Below, piece after piece: positions 38,051-51,870 of a DNA stretch of 64,000 nt (position 1 is its first letter; each line of letters begins with the position of its first letter). Made by a program: the position numbers and the translations under genes. This stretch comes from Larix kaempferi. Taxonomy: Eukaryota; Streptophyta; Pinopsida; Pinales; Pinaceae. The stretch spans positions 1,550,001 to 1,614,000 of the forward strand of contig BSBM01000200.1 in assembly GCA_027924585.1 (NCBI GenBank). Direction: 5' to 3'. Below the pieces are notes generated by a model, which did not search any database, was not told the origin of the DNA, and worked only from the letters and a program-made list of their open reading frames with translations.

Positions 38051-38398
38051 AGGTTTACATGATTTCATAAAAAACACGAGTGTTTACAAAATGTGTTTTA
38101 TTTCATAAATGGAATCAAAGAAGTATGCACATTCTATGTCATAATGACTTTCTATAGTTTGCGCATGCGTCCGGAAATAAGAAAAGCTTACTTCCACCAT
38201 TTTTTAAAATCACAGCTTCTAGAAGGTTTACATGATTTCTTAAAAAACACGAGTTTTTAGAAAATGTGTTTTGTTTCATAAATGGAATCAAAAAAGTATG
38301 CACATTCTACGTCATAAGGACTTTCTATAGTTTGCGCATGCGTCCGGAAATAAGAAAAGCTTACTTCCCCCATTTTTTAAAATCATAGCTTCTAGAAG

Positions 38399-38613
38399 GT
38401 TTACATGATTTCTTAAAAAACACGAGTTTTTATAAAATGTGTTTTATTTCATAAATGGAATCAACAAAGTATGGACATTCTACGTCATAACGACTTTCTA
38501 TAGTTTGCGCATGCGTCCGGAAATAAGAAAAGCTTACTTCCACCGTTTGCGGATGCGTCCGGAAATAAGAATAGCTTACTTCCACCATTTTTTAAAATGA
38601 CTTCTTGTAGAAG
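38399..38613 (+). repeat. Full monomer plus a 42-bp partial monomer (131-bp deletion)
   Basis: Two GCGTCCGG words lie only 42 bp apart (38513 and 38555) where 173 is expected. The join reads CCACCGTTTGCGGATGCG: the GTTT at 38545-38548 belongs both to the CCACCGTTTTTT region and to TAGTTTGCGG. A deletion of 131 bp between two copies of GTTT explains it. Confidence 0.92.
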
Positions 38614-40999
38614 GTTTACATGATTTCGTAAAAAACACGAGTTTTTAGAAAATGTGTTTTATTTCAAAAATGGAATCTACAAAGTATGCACATTCTACGT
38701 CATCATGACTTTCTATAGTTTATGCATGCGTCCGGAAATAAGAAAAGCTTACTTCCCCCTTTTTCAAAATCAAAGCTTCTAGAAGGTTTACATGATTTCT
38801 TAAAAAACACGAGTTTTTAGAAAATGTGTTTTATTTCATAAATTGAATCAACAAAGTATGCACATTCTACGTCATAACGACTTTCTATAGTTTGCGCATG
38901 CGTTTGGAAATGAGAAAAGCTTACTTCCCCCGTTTTTTAAAATCACAACTTCTAGAAGGTTTACATGATTTCTTAAAAAACACGAGTTTTTACAAAATGT
39001 GTTTTATTTCATAAATGGAATCAACAAAGTATGCACATTCTATGTCATAACCACTTTCTATAGTTTGCGCTTGCGTCCGGAAATAAGAAAAGCTTACTTC
39101 CCCCGTTTTTTAAAATCATAGCTTCTAGAAGGTTTACATGATTTCTTAAAAAACACGAGTTTTTAGAAAATGTGTTTTATTTCATAAATGGAATCAACAA
39201 AGTATGCACATTCTACGTCATAACGACTTTCTATAGTTTGCGCATGCATCCGGAAATAAGAAAAGCTTACTTCCACCATTTTTTAAAATCATAGCTTCTA
39301 GAACGTTTACATGATTTCTTAAAAAACACAAGTTTTTAGAAAATGTGTTTTATTTCATAAATGGAATCAACAAAGTATGCACATTCTACATCATAACGAC
39401 TTTCTACAGTTTGCGCATGCGTCCGGAAATAAGAAAAGCTTACTTCCACCGTTTTTTAAAATCACAGCTTCTAGAAGGTTTACATGATTTCTTAAAAAAC
39501 ACTAGTTTTTAGAAAATGTGTTTTATTTCATAAATGGAATCAACAAAGTATGCACATTCTACATCATAACGACTTTCTATAGTTTGCGCATTCGTCCGAA
39601 AATAAGAAAAGCTTACTTCCAGCTTTTTTTAAAATGACAGCTTCTAGAAGGTTTACATGATTTAGCAAACAACACGAGTCTTTAGAAAATGTGTTTTATT
39701 TCATAAATGGAATCTACAAAGTATGCACATTCTACGTCATAACGACTTTCTATAGTTTGCGCATGCGTTCGGAAATAAGAAAAGCTTACTTCCCCCGTTT
39801 TTTCAAATCACGGCTTCTAGAAGGTTTACATGATTTCTTAAAAAACATGATTTTTTAGAAAATGTGTTTTATTTGATAAATGGAATGAACAAAGTATGCA
39901 CATTCTATGTCATAACGACTTTCTATAGTTTGCGCATGGGTCCGGAAATAAGAAAAGCTTACTTCCACCATTTTTTAAAATCACAGCTTGTAGAAGGTTT
40001 ACATGATTTTGTAAAAAACACGAGTTTTTAGAAAATGTGTTTTATTCCAAAAATGGAATCTACAAAGTATGCACATTCTACGTCATAACAACTTTCTATA
40101 GTTTGTGCATGCGTCCGGAAATAAGAAAATCTTACTTCCCCCTTTTTTCAAAATCACAGCTTCTAGAAGGTTTACATGATTTCTTAAAAAACACGAGTTT
40201 TTAGAAAATGTGTTTTATTTCATAAATGGAATCAACAAAGTATGCACATTCTAAGTCATAACGACTTTCTATAGTTTGCGCATGCGTTTGGAAATGAGAA
40301 AAGATTACTTCCCCCGTTTTTTAAAATCACAGCTTCTAGAAGGTTTACATGATTTCTTAAAAAACACGAGTTTTAAGAAAATGTGTTTTATTTCATAAAT
40401 GGAATCAACAAAGTATGCACATTCTACTTCATAACGACTTTCTATAGTTTGCGTATCCGTCTGGAGATAAGAAAAGCTTACTTCCACCGTTTTTTAAAAT
40501 CACAGCTTCTAGAAGGTTTACATGATTTCGTAAAAAACACGAGTTTTTAGAAAATGTGTTTTATTTCATAAATTGAATCAACAAAGTATGCACATTCTAC
40601 GTCATAACGACTTTCTATAGCTTGCGCATGCGTCCGGAAATAAGAAAAGCTTACTTACCCCGTTTTTTAAATTCACAGCTTCTAGAAGGTTTACATGATT
40701 TCTTAAAAAACACGAGTTTTTAGAAAATGTATTTTATTTCATAAATGGAGACAACATAGTATGCACATTCCACGTCGTAACGACTTTCTATAGTTTGCGC
40801 ATGCGTCTGGAAATAAGAAAATCTTACTTCCACCGTTTTTTAAAATCACAGCTTCTAAAAGGTTTACATGATTTCTTAAAAAACAGGAGTTTTTAGAAAA
40901 TGTGTTTTATTTCATAAATTGAATCAACAAAGTATGCACATTCTACGTCATAACGTCTTTCTATAGTTTGCGCATGCGTCCGGAAATAAGAAAAGCTTA

Positions 41000-41700
41000 C
41001 TTCCCCCGTTTTTTAAAATCACAGCTTCTAGAAGGTTTACATGATTTCTTAAAAAACACGAGTTTTTAGAAAATGTGTTTTATTTTATAAATGGAATCTA
41101 CAAAGTATGCACATTCTACCTCATAACGACTTTCTATAGTTTGCGCATGCGTCCGGAAATAAGAAAAGCTTACTTCCACCGTTTTTCAAAATCACGGCTT
41201 CTAGAAGGTTTACATGATTTCTTAAAAAACACGAGTTTTTACAAAATGTGTTTTATTTCATAAATGGAATCAACAAAGTATGCACATTCTACGTCATAAC
41301 GACTTTCTATAGTTTGCGCATGCGTTTGGAAATAAGAAAAATTTACTTCCCCGGTTTTTTAAAATCACAGCTTCTAGAAGGTTTACATGATTTGTTAAAA
41401 AACACGAGTTTTTAGAAAATGTGTTTTATTTCATAAATGGAATCAACAAAGTATGCACATTCTACGTCATAACGAATTTCTATAGTTTGCGCATGCGTCC
41501 GGAAATAAGAAAAGCTTACTTCCACCGATTTTCAAAATCACGGCTTCTAGAAGGTTTACATGATTTCTTAAAAAACACGAGTTTTTACAAAATGTGTTTT
41601 ATTTCATAAATGGAATCAACAAAGTATGCACATTCTACGTCATAAGGACTTTCTATAGTTTGCGCATGCATTTGGAAATAAGAAAAATTTATTTCCCCCG
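41000..41700 (+). repeat. Local dimeric duplication (346 bp)
   Basis: Two near-identical two-unit segments start at about 41060 and 41406. Each has the TTTTCAAAATCACGGCTTC junction and TTTTTACAAAATG in the next unit, followed by a GTTTGGAAATAAG unit with AAATTTA in place of AAGCTTA. Confidence 0.82.
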
Positions 41701-41929
41701 TTTTTTAAAATCACAGGTTCTAGAAGGTTTACATGATTTCGTAAAAAACATGAGTTTTTAGAAAATGTGTTTTATTTCATAAATGGAATCTACAAAGTAT
41801 GCACATTCTACGTCATAACGACTTTTTATAGTTTGGGCATGCGTCCGGAAATAAGAAAAGCTTACTTCCCCCGTTTTTTAAAATCACAGCTTCTAGAAGT
41901 TTTACATGATTTCTTAAAAAACAAGAGTT

Positions 41930-44300
41930 TTTAGAAAATGTGTTTTATTTCATAAATGGAATAAACAAAGTATGCACATTGTACGTCATAACGAATATCT
42001 ATAGTTTACGCATGCGTTTGGAAATAAGAAAAGCTTACTTCGCTCGTTTTTTAAAATCACGGCTTTTAAAAGGTTTACATGATTTCTTAAAAAACACGAG
42101 TTTTTAGAAAATGTGTTTTATTTGATAAACGAAATCAACAAAGTATGCACATTCTACGTCATAACGACTTTCTATAGTTTGCATATGCTTCCGGAAATAA
42201 TAAAAGCTTACTTCCACAGTTTTTGAAAATCACAGCTTCTAGAAGGTTTACATGATTTCTTAAAAAACACGAGTTTTTAGAAAATGTGTTTTATTTCATA
42301 AATGAAATCTACAAAGTATGCACATTCTACGTCATTACAACTTTCTATAGTTTGCACATGCGTCCGGAAATAAGAAAAGCTTACTTCCACCATTTTTTAA
42401 AATCACAGCTTCTTGAAAGCTTACATGATTTCGTAAAAAACACGAGTTTTTAGAAAATGTGTTTTATTTCATAAATGGAATCTACAAAGTATGAACATTC
42501 TACGTCATAACGACTTTCTATAGTTTGCGCATGAGTCCGGAAATAAGAAAAGCTTACTTCCCCCGTTTTTTAAAATCACAGCTTCTAGAAGGTTTACATG
42601 ATTTCTTAAAAAACACGAGTTTTTAGAAAATGTGTTTTATTTTATAAATGGAATCAACAAAGTATGCACATTCTACGTCATAACGAATTTCTATAGTTTG
42701 CGCATGCGTTTGGAAATAAGAAAAACTTACTTCCCCCGTTTTTTAAAATCACAGCTTTTAGAAGGTTTATATGATTTCTTAAAAAACACGAGTTTTTAGA
42801 AAATGTGTTTTATTTCATAAACGGAATCAACAAAGTATGCACATTATACGTCATAACGACTTTCTATAGTTTGCGTATGCTTCCGGAAATAATAAAAGCT
42901 TACTTCCACCGTTTTTGAAAATCACAGCTTCTAGAAGGTTTACATGATTTCTTAAAAAACATGAGTTTTTAGAAAATGTGTTTTATTTCATAAATGGCAT
43001 CTACAAACTATGCACATTCTACGTCATAACGACTTTCTATAGTTTGCACATCCGTTCGGAAATAAGAAAAGCTTACTTCCAGCATTTTTTAAAATCACAG
43101 CTTCTTGAAGGTTTACATGATTTCGTAAAAAACACGAGTTTTTAGAAAATGTGTTTTATTTCATAAATGGAATCTACAAAGTATGAACATTCTACGTTAT
43201 AACGACTTTCTATAGTTTGCACATGCGTCCGGAAATAAGAAAAGGTTACTTCCACCATTTTTTAAAATCACAGCTTCTTGAAGGTTTACATGATTTCATA
43301 AAAAACACGAGTTTTTAGAAAATGTGTTTTATTTCATAAATGGAATCAAAAAAGTATGCACATTCTACGTCATAATGACTTTCTATAGTTTGCGCATGCG
43401 TCCGGAAATAAGAAAAGCTTACTTCCCCCATTTTTTAAAATCATAGCTTCTAGAAGGTTTACATGATTTCTTAAAAAACACGAGTTTTTAGAAAATGTGT
43501 TTTATTTCATAAATGGAATAAACAAAGTATGCACATTCTACGTCATAATGACTTTCTATAGTTTGCGCATGTGTTTGGAAATAAGAAAAGCTTACTTCCC
43601 CCGTTTTTTAAAATCATAGCTTCTAGAAGGTTTACATGATTTCTTAAAAAACAAGAGTTTTTAGAAAATGTGTTTTATTTCATAAATGGAATCAACAAAG
43701 TATGCACATTCTACGTCATAACGAATTTCTATAGTTTGCACATGCGTTTGGAAATATGAAAAGCTTACTTCCCCCGTTTTTTAAAATCACAGATTTTAGA
43801 AGGTTTACATGATTTCTTAAAAAACACGAGTTTTTAGAAAATGTGTTTTATTTCATCAACGGAATCAACAAAGTATGCACATTCTACGTCATAACGAATT
43901 TCTATAGTTTGCGTATGCGTCCGGAAATAATAAAAGCTTACTTCCACCGTTTTTGAAAATCACAGCTTCTAGAAGGTTTACATGATTTCTTAAAAAACAC
44001 GAGTTTTTAGAAAATGTGTTTTATTTCATAAATGGAATCTACAAAGTATGCACATTCTACGTCATAATGACTTTCTATAGTTTGCACATGCGTCCGGAAA
44101 TAAGAAAAGCTTACTTCCACCATTTTTTAAAATCACAGCTTCTTGAAGGTTTACATGATTTCGTAAAAAACACGAATTTTTAGAAAATGTGTTTTATTTC
44201 AAAAATGGAATCTACAAAGTATGCACATTCTACGTCATAACGACTTTCTATAGTTTGCGCATGCGTCCGGATATAAGAAAAGCTTACTTCCCCCATTTTT
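41930..44300 (+). repeat. Tetramer-to-hexamer local repeats with AATAATAAAAG units
   Basis: Units with CCGGAAATAATAAAAGC followed by GTTTTTGAAAATC recur: their CTTCCGG or CGTCCGG words are at 42188, 42880 (692 bp, four units) and 43918 (1,038 bp, six units). Each is followed by a unit with a CTTCTTGAAGG junction and, in most, GCACATGCG. Confidence 0.78.
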
Positions 44301-46959
44301 TAAAATCACAGCTTCTAGAAGGTTTACATGATTTCTTAAAAAACACAAGTTTTTAGAAAATGTGTTTTATTTCATAAATGGAATCAACAAAGTATGCCCA
44401 TTCTACGTCATAACGACTTTCTATAGTTTGCGCATTCATCCGGAAATAAGAAAAGCTTACTTCCACCGTTTTTTAAAATCACAGCTTCTAGAAGGTTTAC
44501 ATGATTTCTTAAAAAACACGACTTTTTAGAAAATGTGTTTTATTTCATCAATGGAATCGACAAATTATGCACATTCTACGTCATAACGACATTCTATAGT
44601 TTGCGGATGCGTTTGGAAATAATAAAAGCTTACTTCCCCCGTTTTTTAAAATGACAGCTTCTAGAAGGTTTACATTATTTGTTAAAAAACACAAGTTTTT
44701 AGAAAATGTGTTTTATTTCATAAATGGAATCTACAAAGTATGCACATTCTACGTCATAACGACTTTCTATAGTTTGTGCATGCGTCCGGAAATAAGAAAA
44801 GCTTACTTCCACCGTTTTTTAAAATAATAGCTTCTAGAAGGTTTACATGATTTCGTAAAAAACACGAGTTTTTAGAAAATGTGTTTTATTTCATAAATGG
44901 AATCTACAAAGTATGCACATTCTACGTCATAACGACTTTCTATAGTTTGCGCATGCGTCCGGAAATAAGAAAAGCTTACTTCCACCGTTTTTCAAAATCA
45001 CAGCTTCTAGAAGGTTTACATGATTTCTTAAAAAACACGAGTTTTTAGAAAATGTGTTTTATTTCATAAATGGAATCAACAAAGTATGCACATTCTACGT
45101 CATAACGACTTTCTATAGTTTGCGCATGCGTTTGGAAATAAGAAAAGCTTACTTCCCCTGTTTTTTAAAATCACAGCTTCTAGAAGGTTTACATGATTTG
45201 TTAACAAACACGAGTTTTTAGAAAATGTGTTTTATTTCATAAATGGAATCAACAAAGTATGCACATTCTACGTCATAACGACTTTCTATAGTTTACGTAT
45301 GCGTCCGGAAATAAGAAGATCTTACTTCCACCATTTTTTAAAATCACAGCTTCTAGAAGGTTTACATGATTTCGTAAAAAACAGAGTTTTTAGAAAATGT
45401 GTTTTATTTCATAAATGGAATCTACAAAGTATGCACATTCTACGTCATAACGACTTTCTTTTGTTTGCGCATTCGTCTGGAAATAAGAAAAGCTTACTTC
45501 CCCCGTTTTTTAAAATCACAGCTTCTAGAAGGTTTACATGATTTCTTAAAAAACACGAGTTTTTAGAAAATGTGTTTTATTTCATAAATGGAATCTACAA
45601 AGTATGCACATTCTACCTCATAACGACTTTCTATAGTTCGCGCATGCGTCCTTAAATAAGAAAAGCTTACTTCCACCGTTTTTTAAAATAATAGCTTCTA
45701 GAAGGTTTACATAATTTCGTAAAAAACACGAGTTTTTAGAAAATGTGTTTATTTCATAAATGGAATCTACATAGTATGCACATTCTACGTCATAATGACT
45801 TTCTATAGTTTGCGCATGCGTCTGGAAATAAGAAAAGCTTACTTCCATCGTTTTTCAATATCACAGCTTCTAGAAGGTTTACATGATTTCTTGAAAAACA
45901 CGAGTTTTTAGAAAATGTGTTTTATTTCATAAATGGAATCAACAAAGTATTCACATTCTACGTCATAACGACTTTCTATAGTTTGCGCATGCGTTTGGAA
46001 ATAAGAAAAGCTTACTTCCCCCCGTTTTTTAAAATCACAGCTTCTAGAAGGTTTACATGATTTCGTAAAAAACATGAGTTTTTAGAAAATGTGTTTTATT
46101 TCATAAATGGAATCTACAAAGTATGCACATTCTACGTCATAATGACTTTCTATAGTTTGCGCATGCGTTTGGAAACGAGAAAAGCTTACTTCCCCTGTTT
46201 TTTAAAATCACAGCTTCTAGAAGGTTTACATGATTTCTTAAAAAACACGAGTTTTAAGAAAATGTGTTTTATTTCATATATGGAATCAACAAAGTATGCA
46301 CATTCTAAGTCATAACCACTTTCTATAGATTGCGCATGCGTCCGGAAATAATAAAACCTTACTTGCACCGTTTTTTAAAATCACAGCTTCTAGAAGGTTT
46401 ACATGATTTCGTAAAAAACACGAGTTTTTAGAAAATGTGTTTTATTTCATAAATGGAATCTACAAAGTATGCACATTCTACGTCATAACGACTTTCTATA
46501 GTTTGCGCATGCGTCCGGAAATAAGAAAAGCTTACTTCCCCCGTTTTTTAAAATCACAGCTTCTAGAAGGGTTACATGATTTCTTAAAAAACATTAATTT
46601 TTAGAAAATGTGTTTTATTTCATAAATGGAATCAACAAAGTATGCACATTCTACGTCATAACGACTTTCTATAGTTTGCGCATGCATTTGGAAATAAGAA
46701 AAGCTTACTTCCCCCGTTTTTTAAAATCACAGCTTCTAGAATGTTTACATGATTTCGTAAAAAACACGAGTTTTTAGAAAATGTGTTTTATTTCATAAAT
46801 GGAATCTACAAAGTATGCACATTCTACGTCATAACGACTTTCTATAGTTTGCGCATGCGTCCGGAAATAAGAAAATCTTACTTCCCCCGTTTTTTAAAAG
46901 CACAGCTTCTAGAAGGTTTACATGATTTCTTAAAAAACACGAGTTTTTAGAAAATGTGT

Positions 46960-48000
46960 TTTATTTCATAAATGGAATCAACAACGTATGCACATTCTAC
47001 ATCATAACGACTTTCTATAGTTTGCGCATGGGTCCGGAAATAAGAAAAGCTTACTTCCACCATTTTTTAAAATCACAGCTTGTAGAAGGTTTACATGATT
47101 TCGTAAAAAACATGAGTTTTTAGAAAATGTGTTTTATTTCAAAAATGGAATCTACAAAGTATGCACATTCTACGTCATAACGATTTTCTATAGTTTGTGC
47201 ATGCGTCCGGAAATAAGAAAAGCTTACTTCCCCCTTTTTTCAAAATCACAGCTTCTAGAAGGTTTACATGATTTCTTAAAAAACACGAGTTTTTAGAAAA
47301 TGTGTTTTATTTCATAAATGGAATCTACAAAGTATGCACATTCTACGTCATAACGACTTTCTATAGTTTACGCATGCGGCCGGAAATAAGAAAAGCTTAC
47401 TTCCAACGTTTTTTAAAATCACAGCTTCTAGAAGGTTTACATGATTTCTTAAAAAACACGAGTTTTTAGAAAATGTGTTTTATTTCATAAATGGAATCAA
47501 CAAAGTATGCACATTCTACTTTATAACGACTTTCTATAGTTTGCGCATGCGTTTGGAAATAAGAAAAGCTTACTTCCCCCGTTTTTTAAAATCACAGCTT
47601 CTGGAAGGTTTACATGATTTCTTAAAAAACACGAGTTTTCAGAAAATGTGTTTTATTTCATAAATGGAATCTACAAAGTATGCACATTCTACGTCATAAC
47701 GACTTTCTATAGTTTACGCATGCGGCCGGAAATAAGAAAAGCTTACTTCCAACGTTTTTTAAAATCACAGCTTCTAGAAGGTTTACATGATTTCTTAAAA
47801 AACACGAGTTTTAAGAAAATGTGTTTTATTTCATAAATGGAATCAACAAAGTATGCACATTCTACGTCATAACGACTTTCTATAGTTTGCGCATGGGTCC
47901 GGAAATAAGAAAAGCTTACTTCCACCATTTTTTAAAATCACAGCTTGTAGAAGGTTTACATGATTTCGTAAAAAACACGAGTTTTTAGAAAATGTGTTTT
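46960..48000 (+). repeat. First copy of an 8.2-kb spaced duplication
   Basis: Shared rare variants with 55.19-56.22 kb are ACAACGTATG (46981 and 55209, offset 8,228), GCATGGGTCCGG with CTTGTAGAAGG, TTTCAAAAATGG, CCCTTTTTTCAAAATC, and ATGCGGCCGG (GCGGCC at 47376 and 55777, offset 8,401). The offset grows by exactly 173, so one copy has gained or lost one unit. The GCGGCC unit is itself repeated at 47722. Confidence 0.88.
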
Positions 48001-48729
48001 ATTCCAAAAATGGAATCTACAAAGTATGCACATTCTACGTCATAACGACTTTTTATAGTTTGTGCATGCGTCCGGAAATAAGAAAAGCTTACTTCCCCCT
48101 TTTTTCAAAATCACAGCTTCTAGAAGTTTTACATGATTTCTTAAAAAACACGAGTTTTTAGAAAATGTGTTTTATTTCATAAATGGAATCAACAAAGTAT
48201 GCACATTCTACGTCATAACGACTTTCTATAGTTTGCGCATGTGTTTGGAAATGAGAAAAGCTTACTTCCCCCGTTTTTTAAAATCACAGCTTCTAGAAGG
48301 TTTACATGATTTCTTAAAAAACACGAGTTTTAAGAAAATGTGTTTTATTTCATAAATGGAATCAACAAAGTATGCACATTCTACGTCATAATGACTTTCT
48401 ATAGTTTGCGCATGCGTCCGGAAATAAGAAAAGCTTACTTCCACCGTTTTTTAAAATCACAGCTTCTAGAAGGTTTACATGATTTCGTAAAAAACACGAG
48501 TTTTTAGAAAATGTGTTTTATTTCATAAATGGAATCTACAAAGTATGCACATTCTACGTCATAACGACTTTCTATAGTTTGCGCATGCGTCCGGAAATAA
48601 GAAAAACTTACTTACCCCGTTTTTTAAATTCACAGCTTCTAGAAGGTTTACATGATTTCTTAAAAAACATGAGTTTTTATTAAATGTATTTTATTTCATA
48701 AATGTTAACAAAGTATGCACATTCCACGT

Positions 48730-49380
48730 CATAACGACTTTCTATAGTTTGCGCATGCGTCCGGAAATAAGAAAAGCTTACTTCCACCGTTTTTTAAAAT
48801 CACAGCTTCTAGAAGGTTTACATGATTTCTTAAAAAACACGAGTTTTTAGAAAATGTGTTTTATTTCAAAAATGGAATCAACAAAGTATGCATATTCTAC
48901 GTCATAACGATTTTCTATAGTTTGCGCATTCGTCCGGAAATAAGAAAAGCCTACTTGCACCGTTTTTTAAAATCACAGCTCCGAGAAGGTTTACATGATT
49001 TCTTAAAAAACACGGGTTTTTAGAAAATGTTTTTTATTTCATAAATGGAATCTACAAAGTATGCACATTCTACGTTATAACGACTTTCTAAAGTTTGCGC
49101 ATGCGTCCGGAAATAAGAAAAGCTTACTTCCACCATTTTTTAAAATCACAGCTTCTAGAAGGTTTACATGATTTCGTAAAAAACACGAGTTTTTAGAAAA
49201 TGTGTTTTATTTCATAAATGGAATCTACAAAGTATGCACATTCTACGTTATAACGACTTTCTAAAGTTTGCGCATGCGTCCGGAAATAAGAAAAGCTTAC
49301 TTCCACCGTTTTTTAAAATCACAGCTTCTAGAAGGTTTACTTGATTTCGTAAAAAACACGAGTTTTTAGAAAATGTGTTT
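48730..49380 (+). repeat. First copy of a 9.36-kb spaced duplication
   Basis: The sequence shares with 58.09-58.74 kb TTTCAAAAATGG, GTATGCATATTC, AAGCCTACTT, the very unusual junction GCTCCGAGAAGG (CCGAG at 48981 and 58345, offset 9,364), CACGGGTTTTTAG, AATGTTTTTTATT, and CGTTATAACGACTTTCTAAAG. Just before it, a unit near 48700 has lost three bases (AAATGTTAACAAAG). Confidence 0.88.
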
Positions 49381-49519
49381 TATTTCATAAATGGAATCTA
49401 CAAAGTATGCACATTCTACGTCATAACGAATTTCTATAGTTTGCGCATGCGTCCGGAAATAAGAAAAGCTTACTTCCACCGTTTTTTAAAATCACAGCTT
49501 CTAGAAGGTTTACATGATT

Positions 49520-51870
49520 TCGTAAAAAACACGAGTTTTTAGAAAATGTGTTTTATTTCATAAATGGAATCTACAAAGTATGCACATTCTACGTCATAAC
49601 GACTTTCTATAATTTGCGCATGCGTCCGGAAATAAGAAAAGCATACTTCCCCCGTTTTTTAAAATCATAGCTTCTAAGAAGGTTTACATGATTTCTTAAA
49701 AAACACGACTTTTTAGAAAATGTGTTTTATTTCATAAATGGAATCAACAAAGTATGCACATTCTACGTCATAATGACTTTCTATAGTTTGCGCATGCGTT
49801 TGGAAATAAGAAAAGCTTACTTCCCCCGTTTTTTAAAATCACAGCTTCTAGAAGGTTTACATGATTTCTTAAAAAACAAAAGCTTTTAGAAAATGTGTTT
49901 TATTTCATAAATGGAATCAACAAAGCATGCACATTCTACGTCATAACGACTTTCTATAGTTTGCACATGCGTCCGGAAATAAGAAAAGCCTACTTCCACC
50001 GTTTTTTAAAATCACAGCTTCTAGAAGGTTTACATGACTTCTTAAAAAACACGAGTTTTTAGAAAATGTGTTTTATTTCATAAATGGAATCAACAAAGTA
50101 TGCACATTCTACGTCATAACGACTTTCTACTGTTTGCGCATTCGTCCAGAAATAAGAAAAGCTTACTTCCCCCGTTTTTTAAAATCACAGCATCTACAAG
50201 GTTTACATGATTTCTTAAAAAACACGTGTTTTTAGAAAATGTGTTTTATTTCATAAATGGAATCTACAAAGTATGCACATTCTACGTCATAACGACTTTC
50301 TAAAATTTGCGCATGCGTCCGGAAATAAGAAAAGCTTACTTCCCCCGTTTTTTAAAATCACAGCTTCTAGAAGGTTTACATGATTTCGTAAAAAGCACGA
50401 GTTTTCAGAAAATGTGTTTTATTTCATAAATGGAATCTGCAAAGTATGCACATTCTACGTCATAACGACTTTCTATAGTTTGCGCATGCGTCCGGAAATA
50501 AGAAAAGCTTACTTCCCCCGTTTTTCATAAATGGAATCTACAAAGTATGCACATTCTACGTCATAACGACTTTCTATAGTTTTCGCATGGGTTTGGAAAT
50601 AAGAAAAGCTTACTTCCCCCGTTTATTAAAATCACATCTTCTAGAAGGTTTACATGATTTCTTACAAAACACGAGTTTTAAGAAAATGTGTTTTATTTCA
50701 TAAATGGAATCAACAAAGTATGCACATTCTACGTCATAACGACTTTCTATAGTTTGCGAATGCGTCCGGAAATAAGAAAAGCTTACTTCCCCCGTTTTTT
50801 AAAATCACAGCTTCTAGAAGGTTTACATGATTTCTTAAAAAACACGAGTTTTTAGAAAATGTGTTTTATTTCATAAATGGAATCAAGAAAGTATGCACAT
50901 TCTACGTCATAACGACTTTCTATAGTTTGTGCATTCGTCCGGAAATAAGAAAAGCTTACTTCCACCGTTTTTTAAAATCACAACTTCTAGAAGGTTTGCA
51001 CGATTTCGTAAAAAACACGTGTTTTTAGAAAATGTGTTTTATTTCATAAATGGAATCTACAAAGTATGCACATTCTATGTGAGAATGACTTTCTATAGTT
51101 TGCGCATACGTCCGGAAATAAGAAAAGCTTACTTCCACCGTTTTTTAAAATCACAGCTTCTAGAAGGCTTACATGATTTCGTGAAAAACACGATTTTTTA
51201 GAAAATGTGTTTTATTTCATAAATGGAATCAACAAAGTGTGCACATTCTATGTCATAACGACTTTCTCTAGTTTGCGCATGCATTTGGAAATAAGAAAAG
51301 CTTACTTCCCCCGTTTTTTAAAATCACAGCGTCTAGAAGGTTTACATGATTTGTTAAAAAACACGAGTTTTTAGAAAATGTGTTTTATTTAATAAATGGA
51401 ATCAACAAAGTATGCACATTCTACGTCATAACGACTTTCTATAGTTTGCGCATGCGTCCGGAAATAAGAAAAGCTTACTTCCGCCGATTTTTAAAATCAC
51501 AGCTTTTAGAAGGTTCACATGATTTCGTAAAAAACACGAGTTTTTAGAAAATGTGTTTTATTTGATAAATGGAATCTACAAAGTATGCTCATTCTACGTC
51601 ATAACGACTTTCTAAAGTTTGCGCATGCGTCCGGAAATAAGAAAAGCTTACTTCCACCGATTTTTAAAATCACAGCTTCTATAAGGTTTACATGATTTCG
51701 TAAAAAACACGAGTTTTTAGAAAATGTGTTTTATTTCATAAATGGAATCAACAAAGTATGCACATCCTACGTCATAACGACTTTCTATAGTTTGCACATG
51801 CGTCCGGAAATAAGAAAAGCTTACTTCCACCGTTTTTTAAAATCACAGCTTCTAGAAGGTTTACATGATT
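49520..51870 (+). repeat. First copy of a 12-kb spaced, 2.4-kb duplication
   Basis: This segment matches 61.48-63.90 kb nearly base for base, with shared variants CATACTTCC, TCTAAGAAGG, CAAAAGCTTTTAG, GACTTTCTACTG, AAAAGCACGAG, TTTTCGCATGGG, CGTTTATTAAAATC, CACGTGTTTTTAG and TTTCTCTAG. The offset is 11,959 before about 50,521 and 12,031 after it. The 72-bp difference is a deletion in this copy. Confidence 0.93.
50374..50647 (+). repeat. Truncated (101-bp) monomer from a 72-bp deletion
   Basis: CCCCCGTTTTTCATAAATGG at about 50515-50534 joins the end of one unit to the middle of the next. The other copy (62461-62560) is intact, giving the ancestral state: TTTTTC at 62480-62485 and ATTTCATAAATGG at about 62554. 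The join lies in a shared TTTC. Confidence 0.93.

Larger units (their letters stand above)
38050..46900 (+). repeat. Heterogeneous satellite region with small local expansions
   Basis: No long higher-order period was seen. About 39.58-39.87 kb matches about 27.60-27.89 kb (GCGTTCGG at 39765 and 27785) with CACGGCTTC and AACATGATTTTTTAG. Sub-blocks at 41.0-41.7 and 41.9-44.3 kb are listed separately. Otherwise the units are ordinary A, B and mixed types with many private substitutions, so this part looks older or less recently homogenised than the regions on either side. Confidence 0.7.
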
